A stretch of DNA of 11,278 nt. Source: Saprospiraceae bacterium. Its GTDB lineage: Bacteria > Bacteroidota > Bacteroidia > Chitinophagales > Saprospiraceae. The notes beneath the pieces are model-generated. The model was not told the DNA's origin. It saw only the letters and a list, made by a program, of their open reading frames with translations, and searched no databases. Positions 1 through 7,691 of this stretch are shown one piece after another; the first letter of the stretch is position 1, and the number at the start of each line of letters is the position of its first letter. The translations under genes and the position numbers were made by a program. The stretch lies in the NCBI GenBank assembly GCA_013002475.1, contig JABDJM010000412.1:1-11278 (forward strand), given 5' to 3'.

Positions 1-2648
1 TCAAGTTGATAAGGGATGAGAAAAATGCATTCCTGTTTGAAAATGAAAATGAAGATGTAAGAGTGCTGGCATGGACTACCACTCCCTGGACACTTCCTTC
101 CAATACGGCTTTAGCGGTTGGTCCTAAGATCGACTATGTGAAAGTAAAAACAACCAATGTCTACACCCAAGACAAGGTCTCGGTGATCATGGCCGATGCA
201 CTGGTCCCCAAATGGATGGGTGGAAAAAAACAACCTGAGATAGAACAGAAATCCGATTCCTTTAAAGGTGTGGACCTGATTGATTCCCGATATGAGCAGC
301 TATTAGCTTATGGAAATGAGATCGAACCTCTAAATGGAAAAACGGATGCCTTTAAGATCGTCGGAGGAAACTTTGTTACCACAGAGGATGGTACCGGAAT
401 AGTTCACACGGCCCCTTCTTTTGGTGCAGATGACCGCAGAGCAGGATTAGAGAATGGCATTGGCGCTCTTACCTTGGTTGATAAGCAAGGTAAGTTTATC
501 GATAGTGTTGGCGAGTTTTCAAATCGCTATGTCAAAAACTACAAGGACGACCCCGATTTTGTGTCTGTGGATGTGGATATAGCCGTTCACCTGAAATTGA
601 ATAATCAGGCCCTCAATGTGGCTAAGTATGAACACAATTATCCTCATTGCTGGAGAACTGATAAACCGGTCTTGTACTATCCTTTGGATTCCTGGTTTGT
701 GAAAACATCCTCATTAAAAGAGCGAATGTTTGAGTTGAATCAAACCATCAACTGGAAACCTGCTTCCACCGGAACCGGAAGGTTTGGAAAGTGGCTGGAA
801 AACCTGCAGGATTGGAATCTTTCCCGCTCACGATTCTGGGGAATTCCTCTTCCTATCTGGCGTAGCCTGGATGCCGAGGGCAACACCATTGAAGAGACTT
901 GTGTCAATTCCATAGAGCATTTAGAAATCGAAGTAAAAAAGGCCAATGAAAAACTGGGTCTTAACCAACAGGTACCGGAAGACCTTCATCGTCCCTACAT
1001 TGATGAAGTTATCCTGGCAGATAGCCAGGGAAATGAAATGAGACGCGAACTGGACCTGATCGATGTCTGGTTTGATTCCGGTTCAATGCCTTATGCTCAG
1101 TGGCATTATCCATTTGAAAACAAAGAGAAATTTCAGTCGCAGTTCCCCGCAGACTTCATTGCGGAAGGAGTGGACCAGACAAGGGGTTGGTTTTACACCC
1201 TGCATGCTATTGCAACATTGGTCTTCGATTCTGTGGCCTATAAGAATGTAGTTTCCAACGGTCTTGTCCTCGATAAGAACGGACAGAAGATGTCAAAGCG
1301 ACTGGGAAATGCGGTAGACCCATTTATGGCTCTCGATAAGTACGGAGCGGATGCTAACCGTTGGTACATGATATACAACTCACCTCCTTGGGATAATCTG
1401 AAGTATGACCTGGAGGGAGTAAAGGAAGTGCGAAACAAGTTTTTCGGAACGCTTTACAACACTTATTCCTTTTTTAGTCTCTACGCCAACATCGATAAAT
1501 TCCTATATGCAGAAAATCCAACAGCACTCGAGAAGAGACCCGAGATCGATCGCTGGATCATATCAAAGCTGAATTCCCTGATCAAGGATGTAGATGCGGC
1601 CTACGGAGATTATGAAGCCACACAGGCAACCCGGGCGATCTCTGATTTTGTCCAGGATCAACTAAGTAATTGGTATGTACGATTGTGCAGGAGAAGATTT
1701 TGGAAAGGAGAGTACTCCGATGACAAGATCCAGGCCTACCAGACTTTGTATGATTGCATGGTAACTGTAGCAAAGCTAATTTCTCCGGTTGCCCCTTTCT
1801 TCGCAGATTGGTTGTACAACAACCTTAATATGCATACTGGCCGCGAAGAGCATCAATCTGTACACTTGGCGGATTTCCCTAAAGCAAATGAGGCGGCCAT
1901 TGACAAAGATTTAGAGGAGCGGATGGATTATGCCCAACGGATTTCATCATTAGTATTAAGCCTAAGAAAAAAGGAAAACCACCGGGTTCGTCAACCGCTA
2001 CAAAAGATCTTGTTGCCAGTATTGAATGAAACGTTTGAAAGCCAGGTAAAAGCTGTAAACGACCTGATCCTGGCCGAGACCAATATCAAAGAGATCCAAT
2101 ATGTTAAGGACACGGAGGGCTTGGTAAAGAAATCTATCAAACCAAACTTCAAGACACTTGGTCGGAAGCTGGGGAAAAATATGAAGGCAGCTGCAGCCGC
2201 TATCGGAGCAATGGGCGAGGCCGAGATCAAGGATGTTGAAAGCAAAGGTGTGTATACGCTTGCCTTGAATGGAGATTCGTACGAATTGGATCTGGAAGAC
2301 TTTGTGATCAGTTCTGCTGACATACCAGGCTGGACCGTGGCAAACGATGGTCCGCTGACTGTGGCGCTGGATACAACGCTTAATGATGTTTTACTTGCCG
2401 AAGGAATGGCAAAGGAGCTCATAAATAGGATTCAGAATATCAGGAAAGATTCTGGCTTGGAAGTTACTGATCGGATTGAGGTGATTATTGATGATCATGA
2501 GGCAGTACGGCCAGCGGTTGAACAGTTTGGAGATATGATCAAGGCGGAGGTGTTGGCTGAGGGAATCAGCTTAGGTGATGCGAGCGGCGGAACGGAAGTG
2601 GAGCTTCCTGGAGAGCTTTGCTTGCGGATCAAGGTTGCAAAGATTTAA
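1..2648 (+). CDS. ileS: Isoleucyl-tRNA synthetase, 3' part (5' end outside the window)
   Basis: Class I aminoacyl-tRNA synthetase that charges tRNA-Ile in the cytoplasm. The reading frame is open from base 3, so the true start and the HIGH-type ATP motif lie upstream; roughly the first quarter of a usual bacteroidotal IleRS is missing. Numbering from the codon at base 6, the CP1 editing domain is visible: the threonine-rich WTTTPWTLPSN at 23-33 and GTGIVHTAPSFGADD at 129-143, whose late Asp is the editing-site acidic residue of the family. Catalytic-core motifs follow: SRSRFWGIPLPIW, DVWFDSGS near 353, and the KMSKR loop at 428-432. The anticodon-binding helical domain comes next, then a C-terminal region of about 180 residues that resembles the DUF5915 tail. 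KMSKR rather than KMSKS, and no C-terminal Cys4 zinc site, fit the eukaryote-like type 2 IleRS. No frameshift is seen. A gap of 97 bases separates it from the next gene. Confidence 0.97.
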   Translation, partial: KLIRDEKNAFLFENENEDVRVLAWTTTPWTLPSNTALAVGPKIDYVKVKTTNVYTQDKVSVIMADALVPKWMGGKKQPEIEQKSDSFKGVDLIDSRYEQLLAYGNEIEPLNGKTDAFKIVGGNFVTTEDGTGIVHTAPSFGADDRRAGLENGIGALTLVDKQGKFIDSVGEFSNRYVKNYKDDPDFVSVDVDIAVHLKLNNQALNVAKYEHNYPHCWRTDKPVLYYPLDSWFVKTSSLKERMFELNQTINWKPASTGTGRFGKWLENLQDWNLSRSRFWGIPLPIWRSLDAEGNTIEETCVNSIEHLEIEVKKANEKLGLNQQVPEDLHRPYIDEVILADSQGNEMRRELDLIDVWFDSGSMPYAQWHYPFENKEKFQSQFPADFIAEGVDQTRGWFYTLHAIATLVFDSVAYKNVVSNGLVLDKNGQKMSKRLGNAVDPFMALDKYGADANRWYMIYNSPPWDNLKYDLEGVKEVRNKFFGTLYNTYSFFSLYANIDKFLYAENPTALEKRPEIDRWIISKLNSLIKDVDAAYGDYEATQATRAISDFVQDQLSNWYVRLCRRRFWKGEYSDDKIQAYQTLYDCMVTVAKLISPVAPFFADWLYNNLNMHTGREEHQSVHLADFPKANEAAIDKDLEERMDYAQRISSLVLSLRKKENHRVRQPLQKILLPVLNETFESQVKAVNDLILAETNIKEIQYVKDTEGLVKKSIKPNFKTLGRKLGKNMKAAAAAIGAMGEAEIKDVESKGVYTLALNGDSYELDLEDFVISSADIPGWTVANDGPLTVALDTTLNDVLLAEGMAKELINRIQNIRKDSGLEVTDRIEVIIDDHEAVRPAVEQFGDMIKAEVLAEGISLGDASGGTEVELPGELCLRIKVAKI

Positions 2649-2701
2649 TCCCGGTAACCACCTGAATGAACCCTTCCACCCGCATATACGTTTTCTATTG
2701 C

Positions 2702-2732
2702 TTTCACCCTATTTAGCTTAAATATACTTTTA
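2702..2732 (+). promoter_or_regulatory. Possible Bacteroidota-type promoter for the DUF5916 gene
   Basis: TTTC at 2702-2705 is followed after 19 bases by TACTTTTA at 2725-2732. This resembles the Bacteroidota housekeeping promoter (TTTG at -33, TAnnTTTG at -7) with one mismatch in each box. Transcription would start only a few bases before the ATG at 2746, giving a very short leader. The region is AT-rich, so a chance match is quite possible; TATCTTTA at 2731-2738 is a competing -7 box. Confidence 0.28.
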
Positions 2733-2745
2733 TCTTTATCGGCCA

Positions 2746-4986
2746 ATGAGGGGCATCACTACACTGTTATTTTTGCTCGGAATTATTGGGACACTATTTG
2801 CGCAAGATCAACCCAGAGAGGTTGTTGCCCGCAAGGTGATCGGAAAGGTCGTCCCAGATGGAATAATGGACGAGCCCGTTTGGCAACACATCCAGCCTTA
2901 TTCCAGTTTTTCCCAGTATTTCCCTTCCGATACCGTCAAGGCAAAACACGACACGGAGGTCTATATTGCCTATGACGATCAAAACCTCTATTTGGCCGCC
3001 AAATGCTACTCCGTTGGAAATGATTTCCAGGTCCAATCCTTAAAACGGGATTATTCCTTCTTTGGTGGAGACAACATCACCTTTGTCCTGGACACCTACG
3101 ATGATAAGACGAATGCCTTTATGTTTGGAACCAACGCCTTTGGGGTCCGAAGGGAGGCTACCATCTCTGGGGGTGGTAGAAACCGGAATGACTTCGATAT
3201 GTCCTGGGAAAATAAGTGGACAGGTAATTCAAAAAGACATGACGGTTATTGGGTAACTGAATTAGCCATTCCTTTTAATTCACTTCGTTTCAGTCCTGGA
3301 ACAGCGAAATGGCGGTTCAATGCCTATAGAGTAGACTTCCAGGATTATGAGATAACCAACTTTGCTCATCACCCTTCTCAGGTGATCATTGCCGATATGG
3401 CCTTTATGGCGGATTTGATCTTTGAAAAGCCCTTGAATTTTGGTGGAAAAAATGTTTCTCTGATCCCGTACCTAAGTGGCGGCGTGAGCAGAGATTATGA
3501 GGATGTAGATCAATCCAAAAATGACTTTACCTCAGGAGTAGGCGGAGATGCAAAAATTGCTCTTACCTCCGGCTTAAATCTTGATCTCACAGTAAATCCG
3601 GATTTTTCGCAGGTGGAAGTAGATCAGCAGGTGACCAACCTCCAACGCTTTGAGGTATTCTTCCCTGAACGAAGACAATTTTTCATCGAAAATGCAGACT
3701 TGTTCGGAGGTTTCGGATCCGGGAGATCAAACCCATTTTTCTCTCGGAGAATAGGGATTTCATTGGATACAACAACAGAAGAGAATGTTCAGAATACTAT
3801 TCTTGGTGGGGTCAGGCTGAGTGGAAAACTGAATGATAGATTTCGATTGGGTTTTCTGAACATGCAAACCGCGGCTCAGGTTGAAAATGATTTGCCAAGC
3901 TTTAATTATTCTGTTTTCGCAGCAGAGCAAAGAGTATTTGACCGATCAAATATTGGTTTTATCCTGGTGAACAGACAGGCGTTTAATCCTGATGAATTTG
4001 ATGGGACATACGATAGCTTTAACAGAGTGGCAGGCGTAGAATATCGATTGGCTACCCCGGAAAACCTGTGGACTGGTAAGTTCACTTACCACCAGGCCTT
4101 GACAGAGCATAAAACAAAGAATGCCTTTTCACATATGGCTTTCCTGAAGTACCAGAAAAGAGCATTTGAGTTGGAGTACTTTCATAGTCTTATTGGGGAT
4201 GGTTTTGACGCTCAGGTGGGATTTGTCCCCAGGCGGGATATCTTCTTCTCAAGCCCGGAAGCAGAATTCAAATTCTATCCCCAGGGAGATATCGTTTCCA
4301 ATTATGAAATAGGAATAGATGCCCGCCTACTTTTTAAGCTTGGGGCCGATGATGATCTCATCGTACCTGACTTTAAACTTCTCGAAAAGGGAGCAGAGCT
4401 TTCCTTTAATATGAGCCTGACGAACTCCTCAAGATTCAATGCGGCGTTGGAGTATGAGGACCTCATCCTTTTAGATGATTTTGATCCAACCAGAGTTCAG
4501 GATGAAGATATTTTTCTTCCAGCAGGATCAAAGCACCGATTGACCATTTTCAGAATGAGTTATAACTCTGATAACAGAAAGAAATTCTTTTACAACCTCC
4601 GACCCTTGATCGGATCATTTTATGGCGGGTTTCGTGGAGGTGTATCGGGAAGAGTTGGTTATAGATTTCAACCATATATATCTGTAAGCGTGAATTATAA
4701 TTATAACCACCTTGACTTGGGTGGAAACTTTGTTCCCGCTGATCTGTGGTTGGTAGGTCCAAGGTTCGATGTAACCTTCACAAAGAATCTGTTTTTCTCT
4801 AGCTTCGTTCAGTTTAATAATCAGGCTGAGAACCTAAATATTAATGCCAGGGTTCAGTGGCGCTTCGCCCCGGCGTCTGATTTCTTCCTTGTGTACACGG
4901 ATAACTATTTAACCGAAAATTTCGATCAGTTTGAAGTTAGGAACAGAGCCCTGGTGGCTAAGGTTACCTATTGGATCAACTTGTAA
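2746..4986 (+). CDS. Secreted CBM9-like/DUF5916 protein, probable outer-membrane beta-barrel
   Basis: A 746-residue envelope protein of unknown exact function. Residues 1-19 form a signal peptide, with likely cleavage after LFA and before QD. Residues about 25-205 resemble the family 9 carbohydrate-binding (DOMON-like) fold: the opening DGIMDEPVWQ near 38-47, a strand reading VYIAYDDQNLYLAAKCY, and the closing PFNSLRF. From about 235 to the end it matches the DUF5916 family, including the conserved stretch at 284-320 (NPDFSQVEVDQ, then RFEVFFPERRQFF, then ENADLFGG). The C-terminal half alternates polar and aromatic residues, as transmembrane beta-strands do, and the chain ends in a strand-like KVTYWINL, which suggests an outer-membrane barrel. 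No catalytic motif is visible, although relatives are often labelled 'hydrolase'. Sugar or polymer binding is an inference from the CBM9-like domain. The start is supported by the signal peptide. Its stop codon directly abuts the stop of the convergent lipoprotein gene. Confidence 0.88.
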   Translation: MRGITTLLFLLGIIGTLFAQDQPREVVARKVIGKVVPDGIMDEPVWQHIQPYSSFSQYFPSDTVKAKHDTEVYIAYDDQNLYLAAKCYSVGNDFQVQSLKRDYSFFGGDNITFVLDTYDDKTNAFMFGTNAFGVRREATISGGGRNRNDFDMSWENKWTGNSKRHDGYWVTELAIPFNSLRFSPGTAKWRFNAYRVDFQDYEITNFAHHPSQVIIADMAFMADLIFEKPLNFGGKNVSLIPYLSGGVSRDYEDVDQSKNDFTSGVGGDAKIALTSGLNLDLTVNPDFSQVEVDQQVTNLQRFEVFFPERRQFFIENADLFGGFGSGRSNPFFSRRIGISLDTTTEENVQNTILGGVRLSGKLNDRFRLGFLNMQTAAQVENDLPSFNYSVFAAEQRVFDRSNIGFILVNRQAFNPDEFDGTYDSFNRVAGVEYRLATPENLWTGKFTYHQALTEHKTKNAFSHMAFLKYQKRAFELEYFHSLIGDGFDAQVGFVPRRDIFFSSPEAEFKFYPQGDIVSNYEIGIDARLLFKLGADDDLIVPDFKLLEKGAELSFNMSLTNSSRFNAALEYEDLILLDDFDPTRVQDEDIFLPAGSKHRLTIFRMSYNSDNRKKFFYNLRPLIGSFYGGFRGGVSGRVGYRFQPYISVSVNYNYNHLDLGGNFVPADLWLVGPRFDVTFTKNLFFSSFVQFNNQAENLNINARVQWRFAPASDFFLVYTDNYLTENFDQFEVRNRALVAKVTYWINL

Positions 4987-5385
4987 TTAGCGAGTGGCCT
5001 GGATCAGATATTGAGCCTGTCCTGAGATGCCTTGAAGAGTTAGGATCCCATCATTGTATTCCATTCGATATTCCTGCCCAAATAACAAAATTGTGTTTCC
5101 ATCAGCGGAAAGAGTGTAGTGACTTTCATCCTGATTTCTATCACCTGAGATGTTTGTCCATTCCCAAATGCTTTTCCCACTGGTCGCATCCTGATGTGCA
5201 AAATCAATTAAGAAGCTGGACAGGTTTTGTCCCATTTGCTCCTGAGAATTCAACAAGTATGAATCAACCACCCAGTCTCCCGCAAATTCATAGTGGGTGG
5301 CAACTAATTCCTCATCCATTGATGGAACACAGGAAAACAAAAGAAGTACAGGGAGAAGTAATAGGATCGTGATTGGATTTTTCAT
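4987..5385 (-). CDS. Small putative lipoprotein, unknown function
   Basis: A 132-residue protein on the minus strand. It starts with a lipoprotein signal peptide: MKNP, a run of Leu/Ile, then the lipobox LFSC with the lipidated Cys at residue 19. The mature part is about 114 residues. It contains FAGDWVVDSYLLN near 34-46, then short strands ending in ILTLQGISGQAQYLI, the kind of small beta-rich layout seen in lipocalin-like domains of Bacteroidota; I cannot assign a family. It should be anchored to an envelope membrane, with no further localisation visible. It lies 82 bases downstream of the SH3-domain gene in the same direction, so the two may be co-transcribed. The antisense frame over the same bases (4971-5372, 133 codons) has no signal peptide or recognisable domain and starts inside the neighbouring gene, so I prefer this strand. 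Confidence 0.8.
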   Translation of the reverse strand: MKNPITILLLLPVLLLFSCVPSMDEELVATHYEFAGDWVVDSYLLNSQEQMGQNLSSFLIDFAHQDATSGKSIWEWTNISGDRNQDESHYTLSADGNTILLFGQEYRMEYNDGILTLQGISGQAQYLIQATR

Positions 5386-5467
5386 GGTTTACTTGCTTAC
5401 AGTTTGCATAGGCAAGAAGTATACCAAGGAAGTATTTTATAAAAATGAGGGAGGGTCCTGAGATTGA

Positions 5468-6589
5468 TTAACGCTTTGAAAAGATGGGGCCTTTGATGGA
5501 TTTTTCCTCCAAACGCTGGTTCAGCCAGCTTACATGAAGAAAATCTTTTATCTGACATTGATCATAAGGAACAAATCCTCTTTTTCCGAGAGAAGTAAGG
5601 ATCTGTGCAAAAAGGGTCCCGCTTTTTTTCTGGAAACCCTGGATATAAAATTCCTCCTCTTTTTCAATTTGACCACGTAGAAAACCATATGGGCTTTCCG
5701 TAAAGTGTAAACTAGATCGAAGGCTAGTGGCTTTTAATATGCTCCGTTTTTCCGGATAAAGGATTTCAAATGATTTTTTTCCTGCATTCCAAAACCATGT
5801 TTGACTAAATAGCTCCCAGGTATCTTCAGTTTCTTTGAGCATGGCCGATTGAATACTTCCATTACTAAAATCGAGATGGATGTCGTCCCTAGAATCCCCT
5901 TCCAAAACTTCTCCAAATACCTTTTTGAAACTCCCTCCCTGAAAACTAAAAACATCAATCCAGGTTGAGCTTTCATCATCTTCAATACCCTTGGAAATTT
6001 TTTGGACAATGATCTCCGGTCTGTCATCACCGGTAGTCTCACAGATATCAAGAAAATCAACGACGGTCTTTCCAAAAGTGGACTCCCCTGAAAGGGGCAA
6101 AAATATGCAGGCATCATCCGGATTGGTGATCACCAGGTATGTTTCAAGATAACTCTTCGGCAAGATGCTTAATCCGGCAGCCATATCGGAACCGGCAATA
6201 ACTCCAAACCACAGTTCACTAGTTTCAAAGCCCCTTCCGAAATCAATCTGGCTTTCATGAGAGGCATGTAGGCCTTGAGGAAGGTTTTCCTTATTGTCCC
6301 GAACGGCAAGGGCATCTCCAAACACCCAGCCTTCATCTCCCTTTGAAGTTTGGACTTTCCACCAGGGGAATAGTTGCTTTTGGGAATCATCCTCCAGCCA
6401 GCTGGCGGTGCTTTCCAGGATGATCACTTTTTCCCCGGCGTAAGCCAATGTGGAAGTAGCTGTGCTAAAACTGGAGTCGGTATGCAGCTGGCTGTTATTG
6501 ACCAGGATCCCATAAGGAGGAGTATCCTGGGCTCCAAGGAGTCCGGTTATTCCTAAAAATGCTATGGCGATGAGATAAAGTCGGGTCAT
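5468..6589 (-). CDS. Secreted protein with N-terminal SH3b-like domain and possible second SH3b-like domain
   Basis: A 373-residue exported protein of unknown function. Residues 1-20 are a signal peptide, with likely cleavage after LLGA and before QD. Residues about 26-93 look like a bacterial SH3 domain: a strand ending in LHTDSS, GEKVIILESTASW, then WWKVQTSKGDEGWVFGDAL, which carries the typical W-K-V-x-G-x-x-G-W-V ending. The middle (about 125-275) contains DICETTGDDRPEIIV at 181-195, similar to the D-x-x-GDgrpEiiv loops of integrin-like or other periplasmic beta proteins. Residues about 284-346 again resemble an SH3b fold (TSLRSS, then GKRGFVPYDQC), less clearly. Bacterial SH3 domains commonly bind peptidoglycan or peptides, so a cell-wall-associated role is an inference. 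It is divergent from the metallohydrolase gene, and the lipoprotein gene follows 82 bases downstream on the same strand. Confidence 0.8.
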   Translation of the reverse strand: MTRLYLIAIAFLGITGLLGAQDTPPYGILVNNSQLHTDSSFSTATSTLAYAGEKVIILESTASWLEDDSQKQLFPWWKVQTSKGDEGWVFGDALAVRDNKENLPQGLHASHESQIDFGRGFETSELWFGVIAGSDMAAGLSILPKSYLETYLVITNPDDACIFLPLSGESTFGKTVVDFLDICETTGDDRPEIIVQKISKGIEDDESSTWIDVFSFQGGSFKKVFGEVLEGDSRDDIHLDFSNGSIQSAMLKETEDTWELFSQTWFWNAGKKSFEILYPEKRSILKATSLRSSLHFTESPYGFLRGQIEKEEEFYIQGFQKKSGTLFAQILTSLGKRGFVPYDQCQIKDFLHVSWLNQRLEEKSIKGPIFSKR

Positions 6590-6650
6590 CTTATTATTTA
6601 ATGCAAATTCCGGGCCTCTGTTTTCAAAGCAGCTTTGTTTAATGGATCAT

Positions 6651-6706
6651 TAACTTTCCGGGGATTCCCTAATAAATGGTAAATTCAGGGATACCCGGAG
6701 GCCTCC
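6651..6706. promoter_or_regulatory. Palindromic element between divergent secreted-protein genes
   Basis: The 139-base gap between the two divergent genes holds an imperfect inverted repeat. The outer arms are CCGGG (6658-6662) and CCCGG (6694-6698); the inner arms are TCCCT (6666-6670) and AGGGA (6687-6691), separated by an AT-rich 16-base spacer. A perfect 10-base palindrome, GGAGGCCTCC, follows at 6697-6706. TAACTTTC at 6651-6658 resembles a Bacteroidota -7 box (TAnnTTTG), but I see no good -33 partner. The position suggests an operator, or a leader hairpin of the hydrolase mRNA. The AACTTT, TCCCT and GGTAAATTCAGGGA parts recur upstream of prc. Confidence 0.4.
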
Positions 6707-6728
6707 ATTTTTATACTCAAACGACACC

Positions 6729-7613
6729 ATGAAGTTCATATTTCCTCTTCTTTTTTTACCCCTCGTGATTTTTTCTCAGGACCCGGATAAGGTTGAAATC
6801 ATCCCTATCAAAGTGACTGAAGAGGTATATATGATGAAAGGGGCAGGTGGAAATATGGGGCTCTTGGTCGGAGAGGAGGGCATTTTACTGATTGACGATC
6901 AATTTGCTCCGCTTAGTGAAAAGATAATGGCTGCGATCAGAAAGATCGATCCCGGACCATTAAAATATTTAATCAACACCCACTGGCATGGTGATCATAC
7001 AGGTGGGAATGAAAATTTCAAAAAGGCAGGGGCAACAATTCTGGCCCATAAAAATGTCCATAAGCGTTTATCTGAGGATCAATTCATGCAGGCCTTTGGA
7101 AGACAGGTTGAAGCCAAGCCCAAGTCCTACCACCCGAACATCACTTTTAGTACGGAAATGAACCTGTATTTTAACGATGAAGCCATTTTGATCTTTCATT
7201 CGCATGTTGGACATACCGATGGAGATGCACTGATCTATTTTCCAAAAAACAACGTGATCCATATGGGAGATACTTACTTCCAGGGGAAGTTCCCATTTGT
7301 TGATCTATCCAGTGGTGGCTCCGTCAAAAGTCTGATCAAATCCATCAACCAATCTCTGATCCTGATCGATGACGCTACTCAAATTATTCCTGGTCATGGA
7401 AACCTGTCCAACCGGGCTGAGCTGCTTAGTTATCGAGATATGGTCGATGATATGTATCACAGGGTAAAACAATCCATCTCCTCCGGTCTTTCTCTGGAAG
7501 AGGTTCAGGCCGCCAATCTAAGCAAAGAGTATGAAGACGATTGGGGAGGGGGATTTATCTCCGGAGAAAAATTCGTCAAGACGATCTATGATGAGTTAAG
7601 CCGAAAAGAATAG
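6729..7613 (+). CDS. Secreted metallo-beta-lactamase-fold hydrolase
   Basis: A 294-residue zinc hydrolase with a signal peptide (residues 1-16, likely cleavage after IFS and before QD), so it should act in the periplasm or outside the cell. The complete metallo-beta-lactamase metal site is visible: THWHGDH gives H85, H87, D89 and H90; GHTDGD gives H162; HMGD gives D181; and PGHG gives H223. The bridging Asp at 181 and the absence of a Cys ligand argue against a class B1 beta-lactamase. The pattern is the general one of glyoxalase II-like and related hydrolases, and it also overlaps with subclass B3-like enzymes, so the substrate cannot be told from sequence. Length is normal for the family once the signal peptide is removed. 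The gene is transcribed alone on its strand, divergent from the SH3 gene, with hairpins downstream that may end its transcript. The ATG is chosen because it begins the signal peptide. Confidence 0.92.
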   Translation: MKFIFPLLFLPLVIFSQDPDKVEIIPIKVTEEVYMMKGAGGNMGLLVGEEGILLIDDQFAPLSEKIMAAIRKIDPGPLKYLINTHWHGDHTGGNENFKKAGATILAHKNVHKRLSEDQFMQAFGRQVEAKPKSYHPNITFSTEMNLYFNDEAILIFHSHVGHTDGDALIYFPKNNVIHMGDTYFQGKFPFVDLSSGGSVKSLIKSINQSLILIDDATQIIPGHGNLSNRAELLSYRDMVDDMYHRVKQSISSGLSLEEVQAANLSKEYEDDWGGGFISGEKFVKTIYDELSRKE

Positions 7614-7642
7614 AATTAGAAGGCAGGTTTGGCTTGAAATAA

Positions 7643-7662
7643 GCAAAGCTGAAATGCTTTGT
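7643..7662 (+). other. Small hairpin after the hydrolase gene
   Basis: GCAAAGC (7643-7649) and GCTTTGT (7656-7662) can form a 7-base-pair stem, one pair being G-U, with a 6-base loop, 30 bases after the hydrolase stop. No T-run follows, so it is at best a weak transcript-end or mRNA-stability element. Confidence 0.3.
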
Positions 7663-7691
7663 AAACCTTGGATTTGGATACCACAGGGTTT

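Noticed and set aside
1991..2422. 143-codon minus-strand open frame inside ileS
   Set aside because: Ser/Ile-rich shadow of the well-supported ileS frame.
4971..5372. 133-codon plus-strand open frame over the lipoprotein gene
   Set aside because: It starts inside the DUF5916 gene, has no recognisable domain and is antisense to a frame with a clear lipoprotein signal peptide.
5392..5416. CTTGC/GCAAG inverted repeat in the gap between the two minus-strand genes
   Set aside because: Five-base arms with a 15-base spacer are readily expected by chance, and no promoter boxes accompany them.
6729..7613. Carbapenemase-type class B1 beta-lactamase
   Set aside because: The Cys ligand of B1 enzymes is absent; the bridging position is Asp181 as in general metallo-beta-lactamase-fold hydrolases. 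No basis to claim antibiotic hydrolysis.
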